Source: Motacilla alba alba
Taxonomy: Eukaryota > Chordata > Aves > Passeriformes > Motacillidae
Assembly (NCBI RefSeq): GCF_015832195.1
Contig: NC_052044.1
Span: forward strand, 1,813,147 to 1,877,146
Length of the DNA: 64,000 nt
Direction of reading: 5' to 3'
The translations under genes were made by a program, and so were the position numbers. Shown one piece after another: positions 46,271-55,549 of this stretch. Positions within the stretch are counted from its first letter, which is position 1. Every line of letters starts with the position of its first letter. A model generated the notes under the pieces. It saw nothing but the letters and a program-made list of their open reading frames with translations. It had not been told where the DNA came from and did no database searches.

Positions 46271-46494
46271 AAACGGGGAAAAGGCAGGAAAAACCCAATT
46301 TCCAAGGGGATCAATCAAAGCCGACACCCTCAAAATGTCCCGGCCCCGCCAGAAAACGCCAAAACACCGCGGGGAAAAAAATCAAAAATCCGATTTTTGG
46401 GGTTTTTTGGGGGTTTTTTGGGGATTCCGGCCTGCAAGGAGGGGGAGGGAGAGGAGAATTTTGGGTGAGAAACTGCAAAAAAAAAAACCAAAAA

Positions 46495-46630
46495 ACAAAA
46501 ACCCATAAAGAAGCGACTTGAAAGCTCCCGTTTCTGCCGTCATGTGGTTCCAATAAACGCTCATTGTTTGCTCATAAAATTCTCTTTACGACTCCGCTCC
46601 GGCGGCCACAAAACCCGGGCAAGTCGGGGC
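46495..46630. promoter_or_regulatory. compact unique island
   Basis: CGTCATGTGGTTCCAATAAA, CGCTCATTGTTTGCTCATAA and AATTCTCTTTACGACTCC. RUNX-like TGTGGTT abuts CCAATAAA; FOX-like TTGTTTGC and TTTACGAC follow. It looks conserved against low-complexity neighbours. Confidence 0.45.
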
Positions 46631-46729
46631 TTTTCCTGGGGTTTTTTCTCTTTTTTTTTTATTTTATTTTGGCTCCTTTCCCGGCGTTTTTCGCCCCAAA
46701 GTTTCGGGGGGTTCGGAGGGAATTGAAAA

Positions 46730-47035
46730 TGGGGAGCGAGGAGCGCGGGAGGCACCGGGAAAATGGGGAGGAAAGGGAAAAAAGAGGGGGAAATAGGGAA
46801 AAATAGGGGGAAATAGGGGGAAAATAGGGGAAAATAGGGAAAAATAGGGAAGAACAATAGGGGAAAATAGGGGGAAATAGGGAAAAATTAAAGGGGAAAA
46901 ATTAAAGGGGAAAAAAGGGAAAGAAAGGGGAAAAATAGGGGGGGAAATGGAGAGAAAAAAGGGAATAAAAGGGAATAAAAGGGAATAAAAGGGACTAAAA
47001 GGGTCTAAAAGGGTCTAAAAGGGTCTAAAAGGGCC
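46730..47035. repeat. purine repeat (AATAGGGGGAAATAGGGAAA)
   Basis: Units of 9-12 bp, ending in nine copies of a 10-bp GGGAATAAAA/GGGTCTAAAA repeat at 46960-47035. Confidence 0.93.
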
Positions 47036-47345
47036 GGCGGCGCTGGGCTGGGCCCCGAGAATTCCCAGCCCCTCCCGGATTTCCCAAAAATCCCATTTTT
47101 TAGGGAATTTTGCCTTTATTTTGGGTTTTTCCCTCCCCTTTCTCTCCTCCCGCCTGGTTTTTATCGATTTCTGTTTCGTGCCGGATCCCGTCCGAACTCG
47201 GCGGCGCCACAATTTCCCTCCCCCACCAAAATTCCGGGCATTTTTGGATTCCCGAGGCCTTTTTTTGGTGGAAATCCACCCAAAACCAACAGCAGCGGCA
47301 GCGGCGACGGCGTCATCCCGAAAGAGCGGCGCAGAGAGGGTCCCA
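47035..47345. other. unique GC-rich patch
   Basis: Moderately complex, with AACAGCAGCGGCAGCGGCGA at 47288 and GACGGCGTCATCC. No recognised gene. Confidence 0.3.
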
Positions 47346-47700
47346 AAACCCCAAATCCACTTTTCCCACCCCAAAATCTCCTTTGTTCACCCCAAAATCT
47401 CATTTTTCACCCCAGAATCCTCCGTTTTCACTCCAAAATCTCCTTTTTTCACCCCAAAATCCCCCCTTTTTACCCCAAAATTTCCTTTTTCACCCCAAAA
47501 TCCTCCATTTTCGCTCCAAAATATCTTTTTTTCACCCCAAAATCTCTTTCCCCCCCCCTCAAATCCCCCTTTTCCCCCCCAAAATCCCCCTTTTTCCCCC
47601 CAAATCCCCTTTTCTCCCCCAAAATCCCCTTTTTTCGCCCCAAATCCCCTTTTCTCCCCCAAAATCCCCTTTTTTCGCCCCAAATCCCCTCCCCCTCTGG
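47345..47700. repeat. about 20-bp repeat (CACCCCAAAATCTCCTTTTT)
   Basis: About 18 copies of CACCCCAAAATCTCCTTTTT drifting to CCCCCAAAATCCCCTTTTTT. Open frames are artefacts. Confidence 0.94.
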
Positions 47701-48780
47701 CCTGGGCTGGGTTTTCCAGCCCCGCTGAAATTCCTGGTGGAAAATTCCGATTATTTTTCCTTTTTTTGGTCCCCAAACGGGAATAACTCGAGGTGTGGAG
47801 GGGGTGGGAGCGCCGCGCGCTGGGGTTTTTTGGGGGTTTTGGGTTTTTTTTGGGTTTTTTGGGGTTTTTAAGGATTTTTGGGGATTTTTCCGGGTTTTTT
47901 TTCTGGGTTTTCCAGGGAAAGGGGAGGGACCAGGTGATGGATGGGGGAAGGTGCTCCAAGGTAGGACGGGAATAAAAAGGGTCAGGCTTTAAACTCGGCC
48001 CCTCCTTAGGCCGGGCTTAAAGTCTGGCAGGAAGGGGAGGCGAAAAAACATCTTAAAAAATTAAAAATAATTTTAAAAAGGATTAAAAACATGAATAAAA
48101 AAATAAAGCACAAAAAGAAATCGAAAAGGAAATAAAAAGGGAATTAAAAAATAAATAAGGGGAATGGAGATTAATAAATGGTGTTAAAATTGGAATTAAA
48201 AAGAGAAAATAGGTGTAAAATTAAATATAAAAGGAGAAATAAGATATAGGAATGAATATCTAGAGATAAAAAGAGGAATGAAAATAGGAATAAATTGGGA
48301 AATAAACATAGGAATAAAATATAGAAATGAATATGTAGAAATAGATGTGAGAAAAAAAATATAAATAAATATGTAGAGGTACGAGCAGGAATAAAATGGG
48401 GAATAAAAATATAAATTTAATGTGGAAATAAAAAATGGGAATTAAAAATGGGAATAAAAAGAGGAATAAATAATTGAGAAATAAAAAGAAAAATGAGAAG
48501 AAAAGAAATATTTAAAACATTAGAAATAAATAAGTAAATAAATAAACAAAATAGAAAATAGCACCGAAGGGAGGGGGAGGGCCCTGCGTGTCAATAAACC
48601 CCAAAGAATCCCCAAAGATCCCAAAAAAAATCCCCCCAAAATCCCCAAAAAATCCCAAAAAATCCCAAAAAATCCCAAAAAATCCCAAAAAATCTCCAAA
48701 ACCCCAAATGCCCAAAAATCCCCCAAAATCCCCAAATCCCCAACGCGCGGGACAGAGCCCGGAAAAGGAGAATTCCACCC
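47700..48780. other. low-complexity DNA, AT-rich core
   Basis: T/G-rich GGGTTTTTTTGGG (47820-47915), AT-rich DNA with AATAAAAATGGGAATAAAA units (48040-48560), then (AAAAAATCCC)n at 48600-48720. No gene is seen. Confidence 0.5.
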
Positions 48781-49095
48781 CAAAGCCGCGATCGGCGAGC
48801 GGGGCAGCGGCGGCGGGAGGAGCCTCGGGGCTGGAAGGGCTCGCTCCTAATGAGCCGCCGCTGAATATTAATGAGCTCATTAATGATTCGCTAATGAGCC
48901 CCGCGCAGGCCGCGGGCGGGATCGGGGCTCGGGGGAACCGCTGGAAAACCCTAAAAAACCCCAAAACCGCCCGAAAATGCCCGCAGGAAGGGCGGGGGGC
49001 TGGGAACGGGCCCGGGGCTCCCCAATTAACAGCGGCTCATTAATTAGCCCGGCCCGCGCCGCCCTGCGCGCATGCGCGGCGCCTCTCGCCGCGGT
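48780..49095. promoter_or_regulatory. homeodomain-site cluster with NRF1-type palindrome
   Basis: 48845-48910 has CTAATGAGCC, GAATATTAATGAGCTCATTA, ATGATTCGCTAATGAGCC. The core TTAATGAGCTCATTAA is a 16-bp perfect palindrome. 49023-49050 adds CCAATTAACAGC and CTCATTAATTAGCCC. GCGCATGCGC at about 49068 is an NRF1-type site, common in CpG promoters. Unique, CpG-rich DNA; probably a regulatory element near a distal promoter. Confidence 0.5.
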
Positions 49096-49400
49096 TCCAT
49101 CCCTGCGGCCCGAAGCGCGTTTTCACTCATTTCCCCCCAATTTCCCCCAATTTCCCCCCCATTTCCCCCAATTCCCCCATTTTTTCACCGTTTCCCCACA
49201 CACAAATCCCATTTCTCATTTCCATCCCATTTCCCGAGCGAGCGCAGAGCGAGGCGCCGAGGGCGAGGAAAAACCCGATTATTTTCATTTTTTCCGAGCA
49301 GAAACCACCGATTTTTTTGGGGATTTTTAATCATTTTTTTCCCAGTATTTTGATTTTTTAATTTATTTTCCTCCCCTCTCTCTCCGCCTCGCTCCTTCCC
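49095..49400. other. mixed DNA between islands
   Basis: CCCCAATTTCCCCC repeats (49130-49190), then AT- and T-rich sequence. No gene is seen. Confidence 0.4.
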
Positions 49401-49407
49401 CCGCCCG

Positions 49408-49452
49408 CCGCATCATCACCATCATCACCATCATCACCATCATCACCATCAT
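49408..49452. repeat. (ATCATCACC)n microsatellite
   Basis: About five copies of CATCATCAC on the plus strand. It lies just downstream (minus-strand sense) of the candidate donor at 49509. Confidence 0.95.
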
Positions 49453-49508
49453 CATCCTCCCCGGTTCTGGACCATTAGCCGCATGTGAACCAATAAGCGC
49501 GCACTTAC

Positions 49509-49640
49509 CGGGCTCCCGGCTCCCCCTTCCCTCCTGCCCGGCTTTTTCCTCCTCTTTTCGCCTCTTTTCTCCTCTCCTCTCCCTCTCGCCGCTCGGCTCC
49601 GCGCGGCCGCCAAAAACCCGCAAAAAAAACAGCGCCAAAA
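49509..49640 (-). other. candidate distal 5' noncoding exon (3' end at 49509)
   Basis: On the minus strand GGAGCCCG is followed by GTAAGTG (49508-49502), a consensus splice donor, within unique sequence that continues as GCGCGCTTATTGGTTCACAT. Upstream DNA is GC- and purine-rich with no long conserved frame, as expected for a leader. In mammals HOXC4, HOXC5 and HOXC6 share a distal 5' noncoding exon between HOXC8 and HOXC6, and this is the matching place. The 5' end cannot be set, and there is no transcript evidence. Confidence 0.35.
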
Positions 49641-50060
49641 AAACCCCGAAAATTCAATTTACAGAGCGGAGAAAAAGGAGCGGCTGGAGCGGCGGCGGCG
49701 GGAGCCGGCGGAAAGCGGGGATCGGGGTGGGAAAACCGGGAAAAAAGGGGGCTTTGGGGTGGGGGAGAGGGGAAAGGGGGTTTGGGAGCGCGGAGCGGGG
49801 AGGAAGCGCCGGGCTGGCCCCGCGGGGAGGGGGAAGAGGCGGCGACAGCAGTAAAGCCATGAATGCCAAAAGCCCCGGAGAATTCCAGCCCCGGGAGACG
49901 CCAAAAGGGGCCGGGAGGGGGAAAAGCGGCAGAAAACACCCGGAAAAACAGAAAAATATACAAAAAACCGGGGAAAATGGAAAATATGGGGTGGGAACGG
50001 CAAAAAAACAGCGATTAAATGGAAGGAAAAGCGATTAAAAATGAATTAATGGGTGAGAAA
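49640..50060. other. CpG-rich DNA upstream of the candidate exon
   Basis: Unique GC-rich sequence (GAGCGGCGGCGGCGGGAGCC near 49687), then A-rich DNA after 49960. It could be promoter for the candidate distal exon. No coding match. Confidence 0.35.
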
Positions 50061-50129
50061 GGAAGTGAAAGTAAAAGAAAGGATAAAGGAGGAAAATGAA
50101 TGAGGAATAAATGGAGAAATTAACCGAAG

Positions 50130-50340
50130 AATGAGGTTTAAAATGGATTTAAAATGAGTTTGAGGATAGGTTTAAAGATGGGTTTGAGGATAGGTTTAAA
50201 AATAGATTTAAGGATAGATTTAAAAATGGATTTGAGGATAGATTTAAAAATGAATTTAAGGATAGATTTAAAAATGGATTTGAGGATAGATTTAAAAATG
50301 AATTGAAAAATAAATTGAAAAATAAAGGAAAAAAAAAAAT
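50130..50340. repeat. about 24-28-bp repeat (GGATAGATTTAAAAATGGAT)
   Basis: Eight copies of TTTGAGGATAGATTTAAAAA with alternating TGGA/TGAA ends. AT-rich. Confidence 0.93.
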
Positions 50341-50429
50341 CAACCCAACCAACGCCGCTCGGCCGAAACACCCCCGAAAAAAACCCCGCAAATAAAGGGA
50401 ATATTTTTAATTAAAAAAAAACCCCAAAA

Positions 50430-50695
50430 CGCAACCCCCGCGTAGCCCTGGCAGCGCTTGGGCTGTTCCAGGCAGCAGAACTGCGAAAGAGTCATAAGAG
50501 AAACCACAATAAAAAGTTCACGTTCATGGATGGAGTCCACATGACTTCCTGTGGCCAATCCAACTTGGGATCCAGTCGTAAACTTTTATTGCTCAGCTGT
50601 AAATTTTCCGCAAACAACCCGGAATGCGTTGCATTTTTTTGTGACGAGTGCAAATGCTCTGTCGCCATGTTCTGCCCCGATATTCCGATTTTTTA
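50430..50695. promoter_or_regulatory. long unique island, strong conserved-element candidate
   Basis: About 260 bp of complex sequence: AGTCATAAGAGAAACCACAA, AAAGTTCACGTTCATGGATG, ACATGACTTCCTGTGGCCAA, AACTTTTATTGCTCAGCTGT, and CGCCATGTTCTGCCCCG. It holds RUNX-like (AACCACA), ETS-like (CTTCCTG), CCAAT, HOX (TTTATTG) and YY1-like (CGCCATG) sites. It has no frame with a known domain. It may be the distal HOXC promoter/enhancer upstream of the 49509 exon. Confidence 0.5.
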
Positions 50696-50789
50696 CCCCC
50701 CTTTTTTTAGGGTTTTTTGGGGTTATTTTTAACCTTATTTTGGTTTTCGCTTTTATTTTTTTTTTTTTAATTTGGGATTTTAAAGCGTT

Positions 50790-50870
50790 CGAATGTGGGG
50801 GATACATTGAATTTTCAGTGTGGGGGATACATTGAATTTTCAGTGTGGGGGATATATCGAATTTTCAGCT
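50790..50870. repeat. 25-bp repeat, 3 copies (GTGGGGGATACATTGAATTT)
   Basis: GTGGGGGATACATTGAATTT plus TCAGT three times in tandem. A related short repeat (GGAAATGCGTTAAATTCATG, 51005-51125) follows after unique DNA. Confidence 0.9.
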
Positions 50871-51129
50871 TGGTTTGAGCGCTGGGAACGGGGCGAATCC
50901 TGATTCGAATTTGAATTTTCTGGCGGGGGTTGATTGGGGGAAAACGGGTGAAAAAAAGAGAAAATACCCCAAAAAAGCAGCGCGCTGCGGCGGGGGGATA
51001 AACCCACGCAACAGCGAGACTGAAATGCGTTAAATTCACGGAAAAACACAAAAAAACCGGGGGAAAATGCGTTTAATTCATGGACAAACACAAAAAAAAG
51101 GGGGAAATGCGTTAAATTCATGGACAAAC

Positions 51130-52000
51130 ACACAAAAAGGGGGGGGGGGAATTGGGATTTGGGGCCCCCGCAGTTCCCCCGCTGCCCCGGGCGTGCCCGG
51201 CGCTGCAGAATTCCTATTTCCCACCTTTGCACCCCAAAATTTCCGCTTTTCCCTCCCCGTCCCGAGGGGAGCCGGGAAAACCCCAAATCCCGCCCCAAAT
51301 CGGTTTGTTTTTTTTTTCCCCCGGCCTCTTTTTGCCCAAATCCGCCATCCCCAAGGAAAAAAAAATCCAAAAAAATCCGATTCCCCCCCCCTTTTGTGTC
51401 CCCCGGGGGGGCCCCGCGATTTTGGGGCGGAATTTGTACATTTTAATATCATTTTTATTTCATTAAGTGCAATAAAACCTATTTATCGTTTTAATTTTGG
51501 GTGTACCTTTATTTTGTTTTATTTTATTTTATTTTACTTTTCTTTTTTCGCTGCCCGGGGGCGTGGAAAGGGCTGGAAAATCTGGATTTCGGGACTGGGA
51601 AATGCCTTTTTGTTTTGGTTTTTTTTTTTGGCCTTGTCGAGGCCTGCTCGGCGGCACCCGCGAACCACAAAAAGCGACCGCAGATCCTCCTCCTCCTCCT
51701 CCTCCAACCCCAACCCGCCTCTCCCTCCCCAAACCCCCCTAAAAAAACCCCAAATCCTCCTAAACCCCCCCAAAATCCTCCTCAACCCCCCAAAATCCTC
51801 CTCAACCCCCCCACCATCAACAACCAGCGCCTCCAGCTGCAAAAAACACCCCGAAAATTCAAATTATTCCCATTTTTCCGCTTGTTTTTCCGCCAGACGC
51901 GGCCCTGTTCGGGCCGGCGGGTAATTAATTTAATTTTAATTAATAAAACCAGCCGGCAGCGGCGGCGGGGGGGGATTTATTTGTCTTTATTTTCTTTTTT
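51130..52000. other. mixed intergenic DNA with one AT-rich island
   Basis: 51430-51515 is a compact patch: CATTTTAATATCATTTTTAT, CATTAAGTGCAATAAAACCT, ATTTATCGTTTTAATTTTGG. (CCT)n and CCCCCCAAAATCCTCCTCAA repeats follow at 51690-51820. No gene is recognised. Confidence 0.4.
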
Positions 52001-52004
52001 TTCC

Positions 52005-52175
52005 CGCGTGTCTGGGCCGCCCGAAGGACACAAAGGTTGTAACGCCACCGGATGGACGGGAAATTCCTTTTATTCGCTTTACAAACCACCAATAAATTTT
52101 ATAACAGGTAATTAAAAGTTACGAGGGGGGAAGCTCCGAGCTCAACAGTTCCCCAGCACAATGGGGATCCCATTT
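52005..52175. promoter_or_regulatory. compact unique island, posterior-HOX-type sites
   Basis: GGACACAAAGGTTGTAACGC, CCTTTTATTCGCTTTACAAA, CCACCAATAAATTTTATAAC and AGGTAATTAAAAGTTACG. SOX/TCF-like ACAAAGG and several TTTATT/CAATAAA cores. Complex sequence between repeats suggests constraint; function inferred. Confidence 0.45.
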
Positions 52176-52179
52176 TTTT

Positions 52180-52600
52180 TTCTTTTTTCCCACCATAATA
52201 AATTCCAAAATGGGGGGGAAAAAAAAAAACCCAGAAAAAAACAACAACAAAAAACCCAAACAAAAAACCGTAAAAAAACCTCCAAAATACCCCCAAAACG
52301 CACAAAAAACCTTCAAAAACCGCACAAAAAATACCCTAAAATTCAAATTTTGATGGTAAAAGCAACCTGGGCGCGAATTTTTTGTGGAAGCCCTCCGCTC
52401 CTAAAACTCGTGATGGAATTTCGGCAGAAAGAAAAAAGTTTAAAAAACCTTTTTTTTTTTTGTAAAATATGAGAATTAAAGAATTAAATAGAGTTAAACC
52501 GAATAAAAGCGGATTTTCGCCTTTTTTATTTTTAATTTTAAACCCCCAAACCCCCCGAGCGGAGTTTAAACACACAAAAAAAAGAAAAAAAATCAAAATA
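52180..52600. other. A-rich low-complexity DNA
   Basis: AAAAAACCC-type repeats (52215-52340), then a moderately complex patch (52345-52440) and AT-rich DNA. No gene is seen. Confidence 0.4.
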
Positions 52601-53200
52601 CAGCGAGGCCAAAAGGGGCTGAAGGCGGCGGCAATTCGGTGCGAGGCCGATATTCGGGGCAGGATGGAAAATAATCGGAATTTTGGGTTAAAAAGAACGC
52701 GATTTCTGCGGCGGAGGGAGGCAGCGGCCGGGATTGCTGCGCCCGGAGCCGATAATTCTTATTCCGGGCTCCATTTCGCTAATTTCGCTCATTCCGCTCA
52801 TTGCGGCGCCAGGATCGTTCCGGGATCGTTTCAATTTCAATCCCCCCATAAAAAAATAAAAAACAGCGAGGAAAAAAAAAGAAGAGAGAGAAAAAAAAAT
52901 CTAATTTTCCTAATTTTTTTCCGCCTCGCCGCTCAGCGGATGGCGGCTCGAGGCGAGGCGAAAATCAACATTTTCCCCTCAAATCAAGAGGCAGCAATTG
53001 CCTCGCTGAGAGCGGCGGAGATAAATGTCAGGGCGGGATGGAAACGCGGCGGATTTGGGGTTTCAAGATGACAAATGCGCCGCAGAAATGGCTTTTTTCG
53101 GGTTTATTATCATTATTTCTGAGCGCTTTGATGAGCTCCGCGGCTCTTCCCCGCCGGGCGCTGCGCTGATCATTTTCATTTTCATTTCATTTTCATTTTT
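52600..53200. promoter_or_regulatory. unique CpG-rich island downstream of HOXC8
   Basis: 52610-52830 and 52930-53190 are complex and CpG-rich. GAGGCAGCAATTGCCTC at 52988-53004 is a hairpin-capable inverted repeat (arms GAGGCA/TGCCTC). GAGATAAATGTCAGGGCGGG and TTTCAAGATGACAAATGC add GATA, MEIS-like TGTCA and TGACA cores. Probably regulatory; no protein frame is recognised. Confidence 0.4.
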
Positions 53201-53990
53201 TTTGACGCGACAAAGCAGAATATCTTTAATTTCCCCCGGTTTTTTTTGCGGTTTTTTGATGGTTTTTACGGCTCCCTCCTTTTATCCCTGGCAGGAAATC
53301 TCCTCGTAGGTAAAAAACCCCAGAAACATTCCCCAAAAATCCCATTTCTCAGCCCGAGCGGCGCATTTCGGGCGGACAAACCCCGCACGGTCCCCGCCTG
53401 CATCCCCCGGCACGATTCGCATTTCCCGGGGCTTTTTGGGGGAAACCGCCCGGATTTGGGGGTTTCGGGCGATTCCCGGGCACCGCTCGAAATTCCCATT
53501 TTTGGGGCGTTTCTCCCCTTCCCAAGCCCCTCGCAGTGGCAAAATCGGGCTGAAAACACCCAAAATCCACATTCCCCCGCAAATCCCCACCTCCTGCTCC
53601 GCTCTTTCATTTTTTCCCCTTTTCCCCCCTTTTTTCCTCCTTTTTTTCCATTTCCCCCCCCCCCCCTTTTTCCTCCCTTTTTCCCATTTTTCCACCTTTT
53701 TTTCCCCCATTTTTCCCCTTTTCCCCTTTTTTCCTTCCCCTCCCTCAGGCTCCAGCGATCCCAAACCTCGCAGGGAATTCTCTTCATTTATCGGTTAAAA
53801 ATCGAGGAGTTAAAAAAGGGTGGAAAATGAGAGGAATGGGGTTCGGGAGTGGCGACCCAGGAGATTTTGGGGCAGCGTTTGGGGGTTTGGTCGCTTTGCA
53901 CAGGGAGGGGAGAATCCTTTTGGCGGCGACGCCGCGAAATATCGGGAAAAAAATGGAATTAAATGGAATAAAATTTAAAATGGAATTAAA
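53200..53990. other. mixed intergenic DNA
   Basis: Moderately complex GC-rich DNA (53340-53580), a C-run at 53657-53668 and pyrimidine tract (53600-53740), then unique DNA. No recognised gene. Confidence 0.35.
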
Positions 53991-54800
53991 TTAAGTTAAA
54001 CAGAAACGCGGGATTAATAACGACAATCGTCAAAACCCTAATAAAACAATTATCAACGGGAATAATTAGATTAATAAAGGGCTTTCCGTGCTGTCCGTAG
54101 GGGAGGAAAGGAGAATTCCTTTTATTTTTTTATTATTTTTCCCCATCTGGGGGGGAAGAAAAGAACGGCGGGATGAAAAAATGAATAAATTAATCCCCAA
54201 ATTAACTTCATTCCTTCCCAATATTCCCTTTTTCCCCCCAAAATCAGCGCGATTCCACCCAAATTCCCCGCAGCGAAGGCGCCTCCCGCCCCGCCCTGGT
54301 TGGTTTTTTTTTTTTTCCCATAGGATTTTTCCCAAAAACCCCAAAATTCCCAGTTTTCCCTCAGCCGCCCCCCAGAGGCGGCAGAAAGGCTCCGAGGGGC
54401 GGAAACGGTTCCAAATTCGGATTTTATTGGGATTTCCGCGCGGCTCCGGGCGGGCGGCTCGCCGCCAATTCCTCGAGTTTTGTTGAAATTTCATTTATTC
54501 TGCGATCCCCCGGGATTCACCCAAAACTGGGATTTTTCCCCAAAAAAGCGGATTTTGGCAGCCGGAGGCGGTGTGGAGGGCGGGGGTGAAGCGGAGGCGC
54601 CTCTGAAGCTTTTCACTCTTTAATTGGAGTTAATTGGGATTATTCTGGGGGTTCAGGGTACAACACGGACCCAGCGGCTTTCCCTTCATTTCTTCCTTTA
54701 TTTCCCATTTTTGGGTATATTTTTCAATATTTGTAGATATTTTCCCGGCGGGAATGCGGAGGCGGAACACTCAGAACGACGAGCTCGCTTTTTAATCATC
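53990..54800. other. unique AT-rich patch then mixed DNA
   Basis: 53995-54110 has homeodomain-type cores: AACAATTATCAACGGGAATA, ATTAGATTAATAAAGGGC. The rest is moderately complex with no recognised gene. HOXC8 transcription probably ends near 54800. Confidence 0.35.
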
Positions 54801-54802
54801 CT

Positions 54803-54840
54803 TTTATTATTATTATCATCATTATTATTATTATTTTATT
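54803..54840 (-). terminator. HOXC8: candidate HOXC8 polyadenylation signals
   Basis: Minus-strand AATAAA at 54835-54840 and 54803-54808, at the distal edge of the unique UTR block and about 2.55 kb from the stop. The setting is AT-rich, so the choice between them is uncertain. Confidence 0.4.
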
Positions 54841-55077
54841 TTTTTTGTACATAAAAACAGACGACGACTTTTTTTTTTTAATAATATTTTTTTTCCTGAT
54901 TTTTTTTAAATTTTTTTCCGGTTTTTTTTTAAATTTTTTTTATTTTTATTTTTCATTTCCCGAGCATGAACAGATAAAAGTCAAGACAAATAGATAATAA
55001 CTCTACATTCAGTGCAATTGATTCCTACGCTACGGTATAAGCACAATAAAATAATGACAATACTGTGCGTTCTCAAC

Positions 55078-55098
55078 TAGGCAGTTTCAGTTGTTGGG
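55078..55098 (-). promoter_or_regulatory. HOXC8: near-full-length miR-196 target site
   Basis: The plus strand reads TAGGCAGTTTCA then GTTGTTGGG, which is miR-196 (UAGGUAGUUUCAUGUUGUUGGG type) with one C for U and one missing base. The HOXC8 mRNA is the complement, so this is a target with extended pairing and a G:U pair at the seed, as in the well-known HOXB8 site. It is not a miR-196 gene: no hairpin partner arm flanks it. Confidence 0.75.
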
Positions 55099-55243
55099 GT
55101 TTTTTTTTTTTAATTTTTTTTTTAAATTTTCATATTTTTTTAATCATCATCATCATCATTAATTAATCATCTCCAAGAAAATAAGCAGCAACAAACGACA
55201 ATAAAACCGCGTTACAAATACTTCCAAAGCATGACTCCTTCTA

Positions 55244-55251
55244 TAGGTAGT
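55244..55251 (-). promoter_or_regulatory. HOXC8: miR-196 seed-match site (8-mer)
   Basis: Plus strand TAGGTAGT equals the first eight bases of miR-196, so the HOXC8 mRNA has ACTACCTA. It is about 150 bp from the extended site. Confidence 0.7.
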
Positions 55252-55498
55252 GATGAGTACAATACAAGGTTGGGGTTTTTTTATTGTTTATTATTATTTT
55301 AATTATTATTTATTATTATTATTATTATTAATTTTTTGTGTTTTTTGGCTACTTAGTAGCCTGCGTCGGGGCCGCTCGCTCTCGTTCTTTCCCTTTAAAT
55401 TGAATTTTCGGAGCGAATTCGAAGATGTGGAAGCCCCCACCCCTGGTTTAATTGGCTTAATTAGGGCTGATCATTAAAATTATTGCAGGTTTTCCCTT

Positions 55499-55506
55499 TA
55501 GGTAGT
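55499..55506 (-). promoter_or_regulatory. HOXC8: miR-196 seed-match site (8-mer)
   Basis: A second TAGGTAGT on the plus strand (ACTACCTA in the mRNA), at the edge of the unique UTR block just before the purine repeats. Confidence 0.7.
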
Positions 55507-55549
55507 ACAGGAAGAGCTTCGAGGGCTCACGGACGGCGGCTGGAAAAAC

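Noticed and set aside
55078..55098. miR-196 precursor gene
   Set aside because: The sequence resembles miR-196 on the plus strand, but with a missing base and no complementary arm nearby. Its position in the HOXC8 UTR makes it a target site; the miRNA gene normally lies between HOXC9 and HOXC10.
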